DNA of 64,000 bases from an uncultured Roseicyclus sp. (GTDB lineage: Bacteria; Pseudomonadota; Alphaproteobacteria; Rhodobacterales; Rhodobacteraceae): positions 1,452,982 through 1,516,981 of the forward strand of contig CANMRT010000001.1 of NCBI GenBank assembly GCA_947500415.1, in the 5' to 3' direction. Position numbers and translations under genes: made by a program. Shown piece by piece: positions 24,317 through 32,926 of the stretch. Within the stretch, counting starts at the first letter, position 1. Every line of letters starts with the position of its first letter. The notes under the pieces are model-generated. The model saw nothing but the letters and a program-made list of their open reading frames with translations, was not told where the DNA came from and ran no database searches.

Positions 24317-25468
24317 TTGTTGATCGGAAAACCCATCACCGTGATCGGCGGCGGCATTGGCGGGCTGGCGGTGGCCTTGGCCTGCGCGCAGCGGGGCGCG
24401 TCCGTGACTGTGCTGGAGCAGGCGGCGGAGATTTCCGAGGTGGGGGCCGGCCTGCAGATTTCCCCCAATGGCTGGGTGGTGCTGGAGGCTTTGGGTGTCG
24501 CTGACCGGATTGCGGAAAATGCACCGCGTGCGACGGCCGTGCGCCTGCGCGATTTTCGCCGTGGGGCGGAGGTCTTTGCGATGAAGCTGTCGGGTCCGTT
24601 CCACCTGACGCACCGCGCGGATTTGATCGATGCTTTGCACGGCGCCTGCATTGAGGCCGGCGTCACCATCCGTCTGGGCATTCAAGTGACAGAGGTTGCG
24701 GTCGAAGACACCGAAACCACGCTGACGCTCGCGGACGGAAGCCCGGAAACCCACGGCCTGACACTCGCCGCCGACGGGATCAACTCCGCTGCCCGCCGTG
24801 TTCTGAACCCGAAAAGCCGCGCCTTCTTCACCGGTCAGGTTGCCTGGCGTGCCACGTTGCCCGGGGCCGATCTGCCGCCTGAAGCGCATGTTTTCATGGG
24901 GCCGGGCCGCCATTTGGTCCGCTACCCGCTGCGCGGTGGGGCGCTCACCAATATCGTGGCGGTCGAAGAGCGTGATAGTTGGGCTGCCGAGGGCTGGCAC
25001 CACGCAGATGACCCCAAGAACTTGCGCGCTGCTTTCACAGACTTCTGCCCAGAAATCAGGGATTTTCTGGCCGACGTTGAAGCCCCAAACCTATGGGGCC
25101 TGTACCGCCACTCCGTGGCGTCTAACTGGCACAGCGGTGCCTTGGCGCTTTTGGGCGACGCAGCCCATCCGACACTTCCGTTCCTGGCACAGGGCGCAAA
25201 CCTCGCGCTTGAAGACGCTTATACGCTGGCCCGCTTTCTTGGCGATGAGGCGGACACGTCCACGGCGCTTGCCTCATACCAGGCCGCCCGCAAACCCCGC
25301 GCCTTCAAGGTCATCGAGGCGGCAAACGATAATGCCACCAACTATCATCTGCGCCCGGGGCCATTCCGCTTCGCTGCGCACTCGGCATTGCGATTGGCTT
25401 CGCGCTATGCCCCTCACGTCGTCGCCAACCGCTACCGCTGGATCCACACCTACGATGTAACGCGCTGA
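24317..25468 (+). CDS. FAD-dependent monooxygenase (salicylate/6-hydroxynicotinate type)
   Basis: A 383-residue class A flavin monooxygenase. The dinucleotide motif is VIGGGIGGLAVALA at about 9-22, the DG motif is AADGINSAARR, and the FAD ribityl motif is LLGDAAHPTLPFLAQGANLALEDA. Substrates in this group are aromatic acids such as salicylate or 3/6-hydroxybenzoate-like rings. The start is TTG: GGAGG lies 6 nt before TTG 24317 and 9 nt before TTG 24320, and no ATG is near. It stands alone between dksA and the convergent Anbu operon, so the substrate cannot be inferred from neighbours. Confidence 0.87.
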   Translation: MLIGKPITVIGGGIGGLAVALACAQRGASVTVLEQAAEISEVGAGLQISPNGWVVLEALGVADRIAENAPRATAVRLRDFRRGAEVFAMKLSGPFHLTHRADLIDALHGACIEAGVTIRLGIQVTEVAVEDTETTLTLADGSPETHGLTLAADGINSAARRVLNPKSRAFFTGQVAWRATLPGADLPPEAHVFMGPGRHLVRYPLRGGALTNIVAVEERDSWAAEGWHHADDPKNLRAAFTDFCPEIRDFLADVEAPNLWGLYRHSVASNWHSGALALLGDAAHPTLPFLAQGANLALEDAYTLARFLGDEADTSTALASYQAARKPRAFKVIEAANDNATNYHLRPGPFRFAAHSALRLASRYAPHVVANRYRWIHTYDVTR

Positions 25469-25505
25469 CGAAACCGCCCTTTGATGGGGGCGCATCCAAC
25501 TTAAA

Positions 25506-26246
25506 CTAGTCGAGGGAATAATCCGGCAGAGTGTCGAAGGCTTCGCGCAACTTCTGGCCCCAGCCTGAAGAGATTTCCGCAAAGAATGCATCCTCCGCGT
25601 CGATCCGCCGTTTAGCGCCGTGACGGAAGCTATCGGCCTCATAGAGATGAAGATCGAGGGGCATGCCGACGCTCAAATTCGCCTTGATGGTGGAATCGAA
25701 ACTCAGAAGCAGCAGCTTCACCGCCTCTTCAAACCGCATCTTGGGGTCATAGGCCCGCACTAGAATGGGCTTGCCGTATTTCGTTTCACCGATTTGGAAG
25801 AACGGCGTGTCATCGCAGGCCTCAACGAAATTGCCTTCTGGGTATACCAGAAACATCCGCGGCTCCCCGCCGCGCACTTGGCCGCCGAGGATGATGGTCG
25901 CTCCAAACGGGCTGTCGGCTTGCGGGCCTTCGCGACCGGATTGTTCCGAGATCACCTCGCGCAGGGTCTCGCCCACCAGCCGCGCCACTTGAAACATCGA
26001 GGGCGCTTCGAGAATCGACAAAACCCCGCGTTCATCGGCGGGCAGGGCGCGTTCGTTGAGCAGGCTGACGACGGCCTGGGTGGTGGCCAGATTGCCCGCC
26101 GTCATCATGGTGATGGAGCGTTCGCCCTCCACCTCCCACTGGAACATCTTCTTGAAAACACTGATATTATCGACGCCAGCATTGGTGCGGGTGTCCGACA
26201 TGAACACCAGCCCGCGATCAAGCTTCATTCCAACGCAATAGGTCAC
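25506..26246 (-). CDS. Anbu proteasome-like peptidase
   Basis: A 246-residue member of the Anbu (ancestral beta subunit/BPH) branch of the Ntn-hydrolase proteasome superfamily. I take the GTG at 26246 as start, giving M-TYCVGMKLDRG; removal of Met would expose Thr as the expected nucleophile. SDTRTNAGVDN and the lysine-bearing strand VFKKMFQWE follow the family pattern. Known Anbu proteins form open helical or ring-like assemblies and no protein substrate has been firmly established. It is the last gene of a four-gene operon with a transglutaminase, an alpha-E protein and an ATP-grasp, the classical Anbu context. Confidence 0.9.
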   Translation of the reverse strand: MTYCVGMKLDRGLVFMSDTRTNAGVDNISVFKKMFQWEVEGERSITMMTAGNLATTQAVVSLLNERALPADERGVLSILEAPSMFQVARLVGETLREVISEQSGREGPQADSPFGATIILGGQVRGGEPRMFLVYPEGNFVEACDDTPFFQIGETKYGKPILVRAYDPKMRFEEAVKLLLLSFDSTIKANLSVGMPLDLHLYEADSFRHGAKRRIDAEDAFFAEISSGWGQKLREAFDTLPDYSLD

Positions 26247-26301
26247 TGCGCGATCCCCCGAATGCCAGCGGTCATTGTTGTGCCGTCTGGTTAATTTCGG
26301 T

Positions 26302-27105
26302 TTACTGCTGCGCGACCTGAATGTCGACGGCCATCGCTTCGCCTTCCGCCCCGTAATGGAGCCCGGAAATCGGCGCGGCCTCGGCGTAGTCGAGCCCCGT
26401 CGCAACCCGCACGTAACGCGGATCAGGCGAGATGCCGTTGGACACATCGAAGCCCACCCATCCTAGGCCTGACACATGGGCCTCCGCCCAAGCGTGAGAG
26501 GCATCTTGGTGCACGCGGTCGTTCATCATCAGATAGCCCGAGACATAGCGCGCGGGATGCCCTAGCGCGCGGGCGGCGGACAGGAAGATATGCGTGTGGT
26601 CCTGGCAGACACCGGCGCCTTCCGCGATGGCATCTTCGGCAGAGGTTTCCGCCCCGGTACGCCCAATCTCATAGGGCACGGCCTCAAGTATACGCGCCGA
26701 CAGAGCGTGCAAGCGGGCAACATCCTCAGCTTGCTCTTCGGCCAGCCCGGCCACCAGCGCGCGCACGCGATTGCCGGCTTGGGTTAATTCGGTAGAGCGC
26801 TGGAAGTACCACAGAGGGGCGAAGCCGCCGTGTTTGCCGATCACGCCGGCGATGTCGTCGGTTTCCACCACACCTTCGCAGACCAGACGCACCTCATGCG
26901 CGTCCGGGTCCAACGACACAAGGCTTACCCGGTTCTGGTTCTGGTCCATGAACGCGGTTTCCACTTTGGCGCCATCGACTCTCATCTCCCATTCAACAAC
27001 GTTCTGGCCGTTGTGGGATTTGGGCGTCAGCCGCAGCTGTTGCAGCCCGTAGGCGGCAGGCGCGTCGAAGCGGTAGGTGGTGGTATGAAGGATCGAAAGT
27101 CGCAT
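26302..27105 (-). CDS. Transglutaminase-like protease of the Anbu operon
   Basis: A 267-residue protein with an N-terminal beta domain (bacterial transglutaminase-like N-terminal region, about 1-75) and a papain-fold transglutaminase core. The triad is visible: Cys in GAGVCQDHTHIF, His in ASHAWAE and Asp in VGFDVSNG. Bacterial members usually act as peptidases rather than cross-linkers. It lies 55 nt upstream of Anbu and 7 nt downstream of the alpha-E gene, so the cluster is one transcription unit. Confidence 0.92.
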   Translation of the reverse strand: MRLSILHTTTYRFDAPAAYGLQQLRLTPKSHNGQNVVEWEMRVDGAKVETAFMDQNQNRVSLVSLDPDAHEVRLVCEGVVETDDIAGVIGKHGGFAPLWYFQRSTELTQAGNRVRALVAGLAEEQAEDVARLHALSARILEAVPYEIGRTGAETSAEDAIAEGAGVCQDHTHIFLSAARALGHPARYVSGYLMMNDRVHQDASHAWAEAHVSGLGWVGFDVSNGISPDPRYVRVATGLDYAEAAPISGLHYGAEGEAMAVDIQVAQQ

Positions 27106-27112
27106 CAGTTCA

Positions 27113-28054
27113 TCACCCCAAAAACCTGTAGTCTTGTTCGATCTGCCCGCCCAAATGACCCAGATCGTTCATGATCTCGGTCAGGAATTCGTGCAGACCC
27201 TCATCAAAGACGTCATCGATGGTGCCATGGCGCAGGCGCGCCTCCAGCACGTCCACCTGATCGTGGCACGCGTGGCGTGTGCCGTAGTTTTCTTCCAGAT
27301 AAGACAGATTCGATTTGATCTTGCGCGCGGCGAAGCGAAGGCTGCGCGGCATGCGTCCGTCGAAGATCAGGAACTCCGCGATGCCGCGTGGCGTGATTTC
27401 CCCCTGCGTCAACCAGCGGTAGGATCGTGCCCCCGCAACGGACCGCAGGATCGTCTCCCACTGCACATTGTCGAGGCTTGAGCCGATCTGCGTGACCGAC
27501 GGCAACAGGACGTAATACTTCACATCCAAGATGCGGGCTGTGTTGTCGGCGCGTTCCAGAAATGTGCCCAAACGGCAGAAATCGAAGATGTCATTGCGCA
27601 GCATCGTGCCGTGCATCGCCCCGCGCACTTGCGCGGAATGCTGGCGGATCTGGTTGAGCACCTCGGGCAGATGCTTCGGTGGTACGGGACGCGACAGCGT
27701 TTCTTTCAGGCCCATGTAGGCGTCGTTGATCGCCTCCCACACCTCGCGCGTCAACGCGGTACGGGTCAGACGTGCATTCTGGCGGGCGTTGGCAATGGCT
27801 GACAGCACAGAGGACGGATTGTCCTTGTCGCGCAGCAGGAAATCGATGGCTTGGGCCTGGTCGATCTCATCATATTTGGTGGCGTAGAGCTGATCGACGG
27901 CTGCGGTCTGCAGCACCGATTGCCATTCATCATCCGAGCCAGAGGGCCGGGTCAAAGCGATGCGAAAGCCGGTTTCAATGAGCCGCGCGGAATTCTCCGA
28001 GCGTTCGAGGTAACGGAAGAGCCAGAAGAGGCCACCTGCGGTTTTGCCTAACAT
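27113..28054 (-). CDS. Alpha-E domain protein (DUF403)
   Basis: A 313-residue all-helical protein starting MLGKTAGGLFWLFRYLERSE, the hallmark of the alpha-E family. These proteins occur with circularly permuted ATP-grasp enzymes and are thought to support peptide or amide-bond synthesis, without a shown activity of their own. The gene is 4 nt downstream of the ATP-grasp gene and 7 nt upstream of the transglutaminase gene. Confidence 0.93.
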   Translation of the reverse strand: MLGKTAGGLFWLFRYLERSENSARLIETGFRIALTRPSGSDDEWQSVLQTAAVDQLYATKYDEIDQAQAIDFLLRDKDNPSSVLSAIANARQNARLTRTALTREVWEAINDAYMGLKETLSRPVPPKHLPEVLNQIRQHSAQVRGAMHGTMLRNDIFDFCRLGTFLERADNTARILDVKYYVLLPSVTQIGSSLDNVQWETILRSVAGARSYRWLTQGEITPRGIAEFLIFDGRMPRSLRFAARKIKSNLSYLEENYGTRHACHDQVDVLEARLRHGTIDDVFDEGLHEFLTEIMNDLGHLGGQIEQDYRFLG

Positions 28055-28058
28055 GTGC

Positions 28059-29486
28059 CTATTCCTCCAACACCCAAGTGTCCTTGGTGCCGCCGCCCTG
28101 GCTTGAGTTCACCACAAGCGACCCTTCCTTGAGCGCCACGCGGGTCAATCCGCCCGGCGTCATGGTGATCTGTTCGGGCGACATCAGCACGTAAGGTCTC
28201 AGGTCCACATGGCGCGGGGCGAGGCCCTTGGAGGTCAGGATCGGGCAGGTCGAGAGCGCCAGAGTGGGCTGCGCGATGTAGTTCGACGGGCGTGCGGTCA
28301 GTTTGGCGCGGAACTCCTCGATCTCGCGTTTCGAAGCTGCGGGGCCAACAAGCATTCCGTATCCGCCAGACCCATGCACCTCTTTCACGACCAGCTCTGC
28401 CAGGTTGTCGAGCACGTATTTCAGCGCCTCTGGTTCTGAGCAGCGATGGGTTGGCACGTTCTGCAGGATCGCCTTCTCACCCGTATAGAACTCAACGATA
28501 TCAGGCATGTAGCTGTAGATCGCCTTATCGTCCGAGATGCCGGTGCCGGGTGCATTGGCGATGGTGATCCCGCCTGCCCGGTAGACATCCATGATGCCGG
28601 GCACGCCAAGCATCGAGTCCGGGTTGAAATTCAGCGGGTCGAGGAAATCGTCATCCACGCGGCGGTAAAGGACGTCGATGGCCTTGTAGCCTTCCGTCGT
28701 GCGCATGGCGATCCGCCCATCGACGACGCGCAAATCGTTGCCTTCAACAAGCTCCACGCCCATCTGGTCCGCAAGAAACGCATGCTCGAAGTAGGCGGAG
28801 TTGTGGATGCCGGGCGTCAGTACCGCAACCGTGCAATCGCCATCGCAGGCCTGGGGCGAACAAGCCGCAAGCGAACGACGCAAGCTGGCGGGGTAGGTGC
28901 CCACAGGCTGCACCTTGATCCGGCTGAAGAGCTCGGGGAACATCTGCAGCATCGTCTCACGGTTCTCCAGCATGTAGCTGACGCCGGAAGGCGTGCGGGC
29001 ATTGTCTTCCAGGACGTAGAACTGGTCTTCGCCGGTGCGCACCAGATCTGTGCCCACGATATGGGTATAGACGCCGCCGGGGGGCGAGACACCGATCATC
29101 TGGGGCAGGAACGCTTCGTTCTTGTCAATCAACTCGCGCGGTACACGGCCTGCGCGCAGGATTTCTTGGCGGTGATAAATGTCATAAAGGAACGCATTGA
29201 TCGCGCGCACGCGCTGCTCGATGCCTTTGGTCAGCTTCGACCATTCGCGGGCAGAGATAATGCGGGGCACGATATCGAAGGGGATCAGGCGTTCGTCGGC
29301 CTCAGCCGCGCCATAGACGTTGAAGGTGATCCCCGTGCGGCGAAAGAAGCTTTCGGCCTCAGCAGATTTCTTGCGCAGGTCCTTCAGGTTCTCTCCGCAG
29401 AACCACTCATCGTATGGGCCGTAGGGTTGGCGCGGGCGATCTTGCCCGCCGGTCATTTCGTCGAAAAATCGGCTTTGATCAGTCAT
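28059..29486 (-). CDS. Circularly permuted ATP-grasp protein (DUF404/DUF407)
   Basis: A 475-residue putative ATP-dependent amide ligase with permuted ATP-grasp order. Typical stretches are YGPYDEWF near the N-terminus, RIIPFD-type PFDIVPRIIS, FLYDIYHRQEILRAG, YVLEDNARTPSGVSYMLENR, YRRVDDDFLDPLNF, and VKEVHGSGGYGMLVGP near the ATP site. It is the first gene of the Anbu operon and follows a 107-bp non-coding gap. The joint presence of a ligase and two peptidase-like enzymes suggests a cycle of peptide tag or peptide synthesis and removal; this is inference. Confidence 0.93.
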   Translation of the reverse strand: MTDQSRFFDEMTGGQDRPRQPYGPYDEWFCGENLKDLRKKSAEAESFFRRTGITFNVYGAAEADERLIPFDIVPRIISAREWSKLTKGIEQRVRAINAFLYDIYHRQEILRAGRVPRELIDKNEAFLPQMIGVSPPGGVYTHIVGTDLVRTGEDQFYVLEDNARTPSGVSYMLENRETMLQMFPELFSRIKVQPVGTYPASLRRSLAACSPQACDGDCTVAVLTPGIHNSAYFEHAFLADQMGVELVEGNDLRVVDGRIAMRTTEGYKAIDVLYRRVDDDFLDPLNFNPDSMLGVPGIMDVYRAGGITIANAPGTGISDDKAIYSYMPDIVEFYTGEKAILQNVPTHRCSEPEALKYVLDNLAELVVKEVHGSGGYGMLVGPAASKREIEEFRAKLTARPSNYIAQPTLALSTCPILTSKGLAPRHVDLRPYVLMSPEQITMTPGGLTRVALKEGSLVVNSSQGGGTKDTWVLEE

Positions 29487-29593
29487 TGGTCCTCCAAGCC
29501 CCTGACCCTAACAGACAGGCCCTTGAGCGAAAGGGCCAGCCTTTTTGGGTGTGTTTGCAGGGGTTTGCAGGGCGGATGCCCGAAATTTGTGCG

Positions 29594-30037
29594 CTATGCG
29601 GACGTGTCGAGCCAGAGCGTGACAGGCCCATCATTCACAAGGCTCACCGCCATATCTGCACCGAATTGGCCGGTTTCAACGGCGATCCCATGGCTGCGCA
29701 GGGCCTCGGCGAAGGCAAGGTAAAGCGTTTCACCCTCGTCGGGGCGCGCGGCGGTAGAAAATCCGGGCCGGTTGCCGCGAGAGGTGTCGCCCGCAAGTGT
29801 GAACTGGCTGACCACAAGGGCCGAGCCGCCGATGTCCAACAGCGAGCGGTTCATCTTGCCGGCGTCGTCTTTGAAGATCCGCAGCTTGGCGATTTTCGCG
29901 GCAAGCTTTTCGCCCTCCGCCTGCGTGTCGCCCTGCATCGCGCAAACCAGCACAAGCAAGCCCCGGCCACATTGCCCAATGGTCGCGCCGTCGACATCCA
30001 CGCGGGCTTCCGTGACCCGTTGGATAAGCGCCCTCAT
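29594..30037 (-). CDS. dtd: D-aminoacyl-tRNA deacylase
   Basis: A 147-residue enzyme that removes D-amino acids (and glycine) mischarged onto tRNA. The family marks are complete: [12 protein letters not shown] at the start, the [17 protein letters not shown] motif with the active-site threonine area, and the Gly-cisPro-type loop [13 protein letters not shown] at the end. The start ATG overlaps the stop of the PfkB kinase gene by ATGA, so both are translated from one message. Confidence 0.95.
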   Translation of the reverse strand: MRALIQRVTEARVDVDGATIGQCGRGLLVLVCAMQGDTQAEGEKLAAKIAKLRIFKDDAGKMNRSLLDIGGSALVVSQFTLAGDTSRGNRPGFSTAARPDEGETLYLAFAEALRSHGIAVETGQFGADMAVSLVNDGPVTLWLDTSA

Positions 30038-30963
30038 GCAAGCTCATCCAAACGGGGCGGATTTGCGCCTGCGCGGCTGACTGTGACGGCGGCGGCTTTC
30101 ACGCCAAGCGTCATCGCCTCGCGCAGGGTGTCATCGGTCAGCCCTTGGCGCACGAGGCCCTTTTCCAACGCGCCGGCCTGCGCCAGCCCGGCCAGAACGC
30201 CTGCGTTGAAGGTGTCGCCTGCGCCTACGGTATCAACGACTTGAACCATCTGCGCATCTACATGAACCGCACCGCCCGCATGGTAACCGGTGACGCCATC
30301 CTTGCCCTGCGTGACCAATACCAACGCAGGGCCCTTCGCGAGCATCTTTTCCGCCAGCATCGGCAGACCCTGATCCTCACCCATGAGCCAGTGCAGGTCT
30401 TCGTCCGAAGCCTTCACGATGTCAGAGGCCGCGAGCATCCGATCCATCCGGGCACGGAAGCGGTCTTCATCGGCAATGAAAGAGGGGCGGATATTCGGGT
30501 CAAGCATCACGACACGGTTACGTGTCGCGGCCTCAGCCAGGGCGACGTAAGCCTCGGCGCAGGGCTCCACAGCGAGAGAGATGCCACCGAAGAAGCAGGC
30601 CTTTGCTTCCTCGGGGACTTCAGGCAGATCGGCCTGCGTCAGCATCCGACCAGCGGTGTTCTCATCGTAAAAGGCATAGCTGGCTTGGCCATCGGTCAGG
30701 GTCACAAAAGCCAGTGTCGTGGGTCGATCCGCGCGATGGGCCAGCGAGGAGCCCACGCCATTGGCCATCAGCACACCTTCCAGCCGCTCTCCGAACAGGT
30801 CGGTCGAGAGGCCGGTGAAGAATTCCACCCTTTGCTCCAGCCGCGACAGCGCCACGGCGGTGTTGAAGACCGATCCGCCGGGGTAAGGCGCAAAGGCGGC
30901 CTCTCCGCTTTCGGTCTGGCGGGGCAACATGTCGATCAGGGCTTCGCCGGCACACAGGATCAT
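30034..30963 (-). CDS. PfkB-family carbohydrate kinase (fructokinase-like)
   Basis: A 309-residue ribokinase-fold kinase. It starts [14 protein letters not shown], has the sugar-binding [14 protein letters not shown] region and the ATP-site signature [19 protein letters not shown] with the catalytic Asp. The pattern is fructokinase-like. GGAGG lies 5 nt before the ATG at 30963, so the track start 12 nt earlier is rejected. It is coupled to dtd downstream. No sugar transporter is next to it. Confidence 0.88.
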   Translation of the reverse strand: MILCAGEALIDMLPRQTESGEAAFAPYPGGSVFNTAVALSRLEQRVEFFTGLSTDLFGERLEGVLMANGVGSSLAHRADRPTTLAFVTLTDGQASYAFYDENTAGRMLTQADLPEVPEEAKACFFGGISLAVEPCAEAYVALAEAATRNRVVMLDPNIRPSFIADEDRFRARMDRMLAASDIVKASDEDLHWLMGEDQGLPMLAEKMLAKGPALVLVTQGKDGVTGYHAGGAVHVDAQMVQVVDTVGAGDTFNAGVLAGLAQAGALEKGLVRQGLTDDTLREAMTLGVKAAAVTVSRAGANPPRLDELA

Positions 30964-31092
30964 GGGAACCTCCATCGTTCGGCCCCCGTGTTAGCGGTAA
31001 CGCACGCGATGGGGAAGCCCGACAACGCAACTGATGCGAGGAGGTGACAAGCCCCAGCGCAGGCGCGCAGCCGAGGAGCGGTTGAGGGGCCG

Positions 31093-32214
31093 CTACTGGT
31101 CCATCAGCTCAAGACCGTAGAAGACCGCCGCCGCAAGGGCCACTGCGCCAACCACCGCGATCGCGATCTTGATCGCGCTCCAGGGCCGTTCGCCCTGCAC
31201 CTTGCCGGATTGGGCGTTGACCACAAAGCGGTAGCTCTTGCCGCGATACTTATAGGCCGCAATCCAGACCGGCAGCAGAATGTGTTTAAAGGTCGTCTTG
31301 TCGACATGGGTGTTCATCGAGTCGATACGTTGCGCGTCGCCGCCGATGTCGCGGCGGATGTCACGCTGGATCTGCGCATCCATGATCTGACGCGCCTCGT
31401 TCATGCCTTCGTCCAGCTCAACCGTGTAGCCTTCAGCCCGGAAACCGGACAGGAACTCAGGCTTGTATTCGGCCAAGGCAGACAGGTCCCAAGGAGCCAA
31501 GGCATCGGTGTAGCGCTTGGGTAGGGACTTGGAGGCCAGCACAAGAATGTCGTCAAAGAACCGGCTGACCCGCCCCCGAGCCGGGCTCCAGCGGATACGG
31601 CGCTCTTGCCTGGGTTTGCCGTCGGGGCCATTGACAGTCACATAGTACGCCGTCCCGCGCTGGCCGCGATATTGCGTGTCGGTGTCGGCGTCGTAGGTCC
31701 AGTAGGGCACATAGATGCCGTTCAACTCGCGCCCCTGACGGGCGTATTCCTTCAGGCCATTGGGCGCGAACCAGAGCTTGCCGAGCCAGTCGTTCATCGC
31801 CTTGTGCGCCTCGCGCTCCTCAAGTTGGAACGGGACGAGACCCTTGGGTTTGATATGGCGGTGCGTGCCGGTGTCGGTCACCACTGGCGTGGCGCAGAAG
31901 GGGCACTCCTGACTGTGGGTGTCTGCGTCGAACTGGACCTGAGCGCCACAGGAGGGGCATTGCGATACGCGGGTTTCTTCGATCTCCAACCCGTCCATCT
32001 GGCCACGTACGGCGGCCTCGAAGTCATTCTCGACATTGGCCTCGCCAGCCATGTCTTCGGGCACCTCGATGGCTTCTTCATTGCCGCAATGGTCGCAGAC
32101 CATTTTCCCCTCGGTCGGCGCATAGCGCATGTCCGAGCCGCAATTGGAGCACGGAAAGCGATGTTCGTCAGCGGGGCGGGCCGTTTCCGGCTCTTGATCA
32201 AATGTATCGGACAT
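31093..32214 (-). CDS. Double zinc-ribbon membrane-anchored protein
   Basis: A 373-residue protein. Two CxxC pairs near the N-terminus (CSNCGSD...CDHCG) form one zinc ribbon and a second set (CPSCGA...CPFCA) follows at about 85-110, as in the proteins often mislabelled 'primosomal protein N-prime-like' or TFIIB-type zinc finger proteins. A long alpha/beta region follows and a C-terminal membrane helix (AIKIAIAVVGAVALAAAVFYG) ends the chain, so it is tail-anchored with the ribbons in the cytosol. The start could be 32223 or 32214; neither has a strong ribosome-binding site. The role is unknown. Confidence 0.78.
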   Translation of the reverse strand: MSDTFDQEPETARPADEHRFPCSNCGSDMRYAPTEGKMVCDHCGNEEAIEVPEDMAGEANVENDFEAAVRGQMDGLEIEETRVSQCPSCGAQVQFDADTHSQECPFCATPVVTDTGTHRHIKPKGLVPFQLEEREAHKAMNDWLGKLWFAPNGLKEYARQGRELNGIYVPYWTYDADTDTQYRGQRGTAYYVTVNGPDGKPRQERRIRWSPARGRVSRFFDDILVLASKSLPKRYTDALAPWDLSALAEYKPEFLSGFRAEGYTVELDEGMNEARQIMDAQIQRDIRRDIGGDAQRIDSMNTHVDKTTFKHILLPVWIAAYKYRGKSYRFVVNAQSGKVQGERPWSAIKIAIAVVGAVALAAAVFYGLELMDQ

Positions 32215-32301
32215 GAAGGGCATTTCGTTTCGATGAAGGGTGAATGCACCTTCCCGTGAGTTGGGCCGCGATTCAAGCAAGGAAAACCCGATGTTGGCGG
32301 G

Positions 32302-32847
32302 CTAAAGATACCGGTGGAGCGCGCGCGGGGCCATGATGCGCAGCGCGTTGTCGCGCAGCGCGACATGCCGCCAGACATGGAATGCCGCGTGGGCCGCCAC
32401 AATCAGGGCCAGCGCATAGAACTGGTAGATGTGCAGCCACGAGACGATTGCATGGGCCTGCGGCAGGTTCAGCGGTGGCGCGATGGGCAGGACGCCACCC
32501 GCACGCAGAAGAACGGCGGATGTTAGCCCCAAACCAAAGCCCGTAAGCGCCACGAAAAAAAGTCCCCAAATCAGGGTCTTATGCAGAATTGGATGTATGA
32601 CGCGCGCCGTCTGCGGCAGTTTCGGGCCGGGGCGGGACGCCAAGCCCTTTTGTAGATAAGTGCCCGTCCAGATCAGCGCCAAAGTCACAAAGATCAGACC
32701 GTTGACCGAATGCAGTTGGAACCAGCCGGGACCCATCCGCCGCAGCGCATCAGGGTCCGCAAACATGAACCAGATGAAGAACGGCACGATCCCCCAATGG
32801 AGCACCTTCAGCACCGTTCGGCGGTGGGGCAGGCGGATCGCGGGCAT
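32302..32847 (-). CDS. Cytochrome b561-like membrane protein
   Basis: A 181-residue protein with four hydrophobic helices and histidines placed for haem b binding: VLKVLHWG in helix 1, QLHSVNG in helix 2, and HAIVSWLHIYQF and VAAHAAFHVWRHV in helices 3-4. The layout fits the prokaryotic cytochrome b561 / Ni-Fe hydrogenase cytochrome b fold. I chose the ATG at 32847 behind GGAGTG. It lies 79 nt downstream of the P450 gene on the same strand, so a redox link to the P450 is possible but not shown. Confidence 0.82.
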   Translation of the reverse strand: MPAIRLPHRRTVLKVLHWGIVPFFIWFMFADPDALRRMGPGWFQLHSVNGLIFVTLALIWTGTYLQKGLASRPGPKLPQTARVIHPILHKTLIWGLFFVALTGFGLGLTSAVLLRAGGVLPIAPPLNLPQAHAIVSWLHIYQFYALALIVAAHAAFHVWRHVALRDNALRIMAPRALHRYL

Positions 32848-32926
32848 GGGCGGGTCACTCCGGGAATGGTGGGCTTTGGTTAGGGTAGCCACGAGACGGA
32901 GAGCGGAAAAGTTGCAGATGTTGCCA

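Noticed and set aside
26247-26447. N-terminal extension of the Anbu frame
   Set aside because: Family members begin at the TYCVG segment; the extension overlaps the transglutaminase 3' end and is basic shadow sequence.
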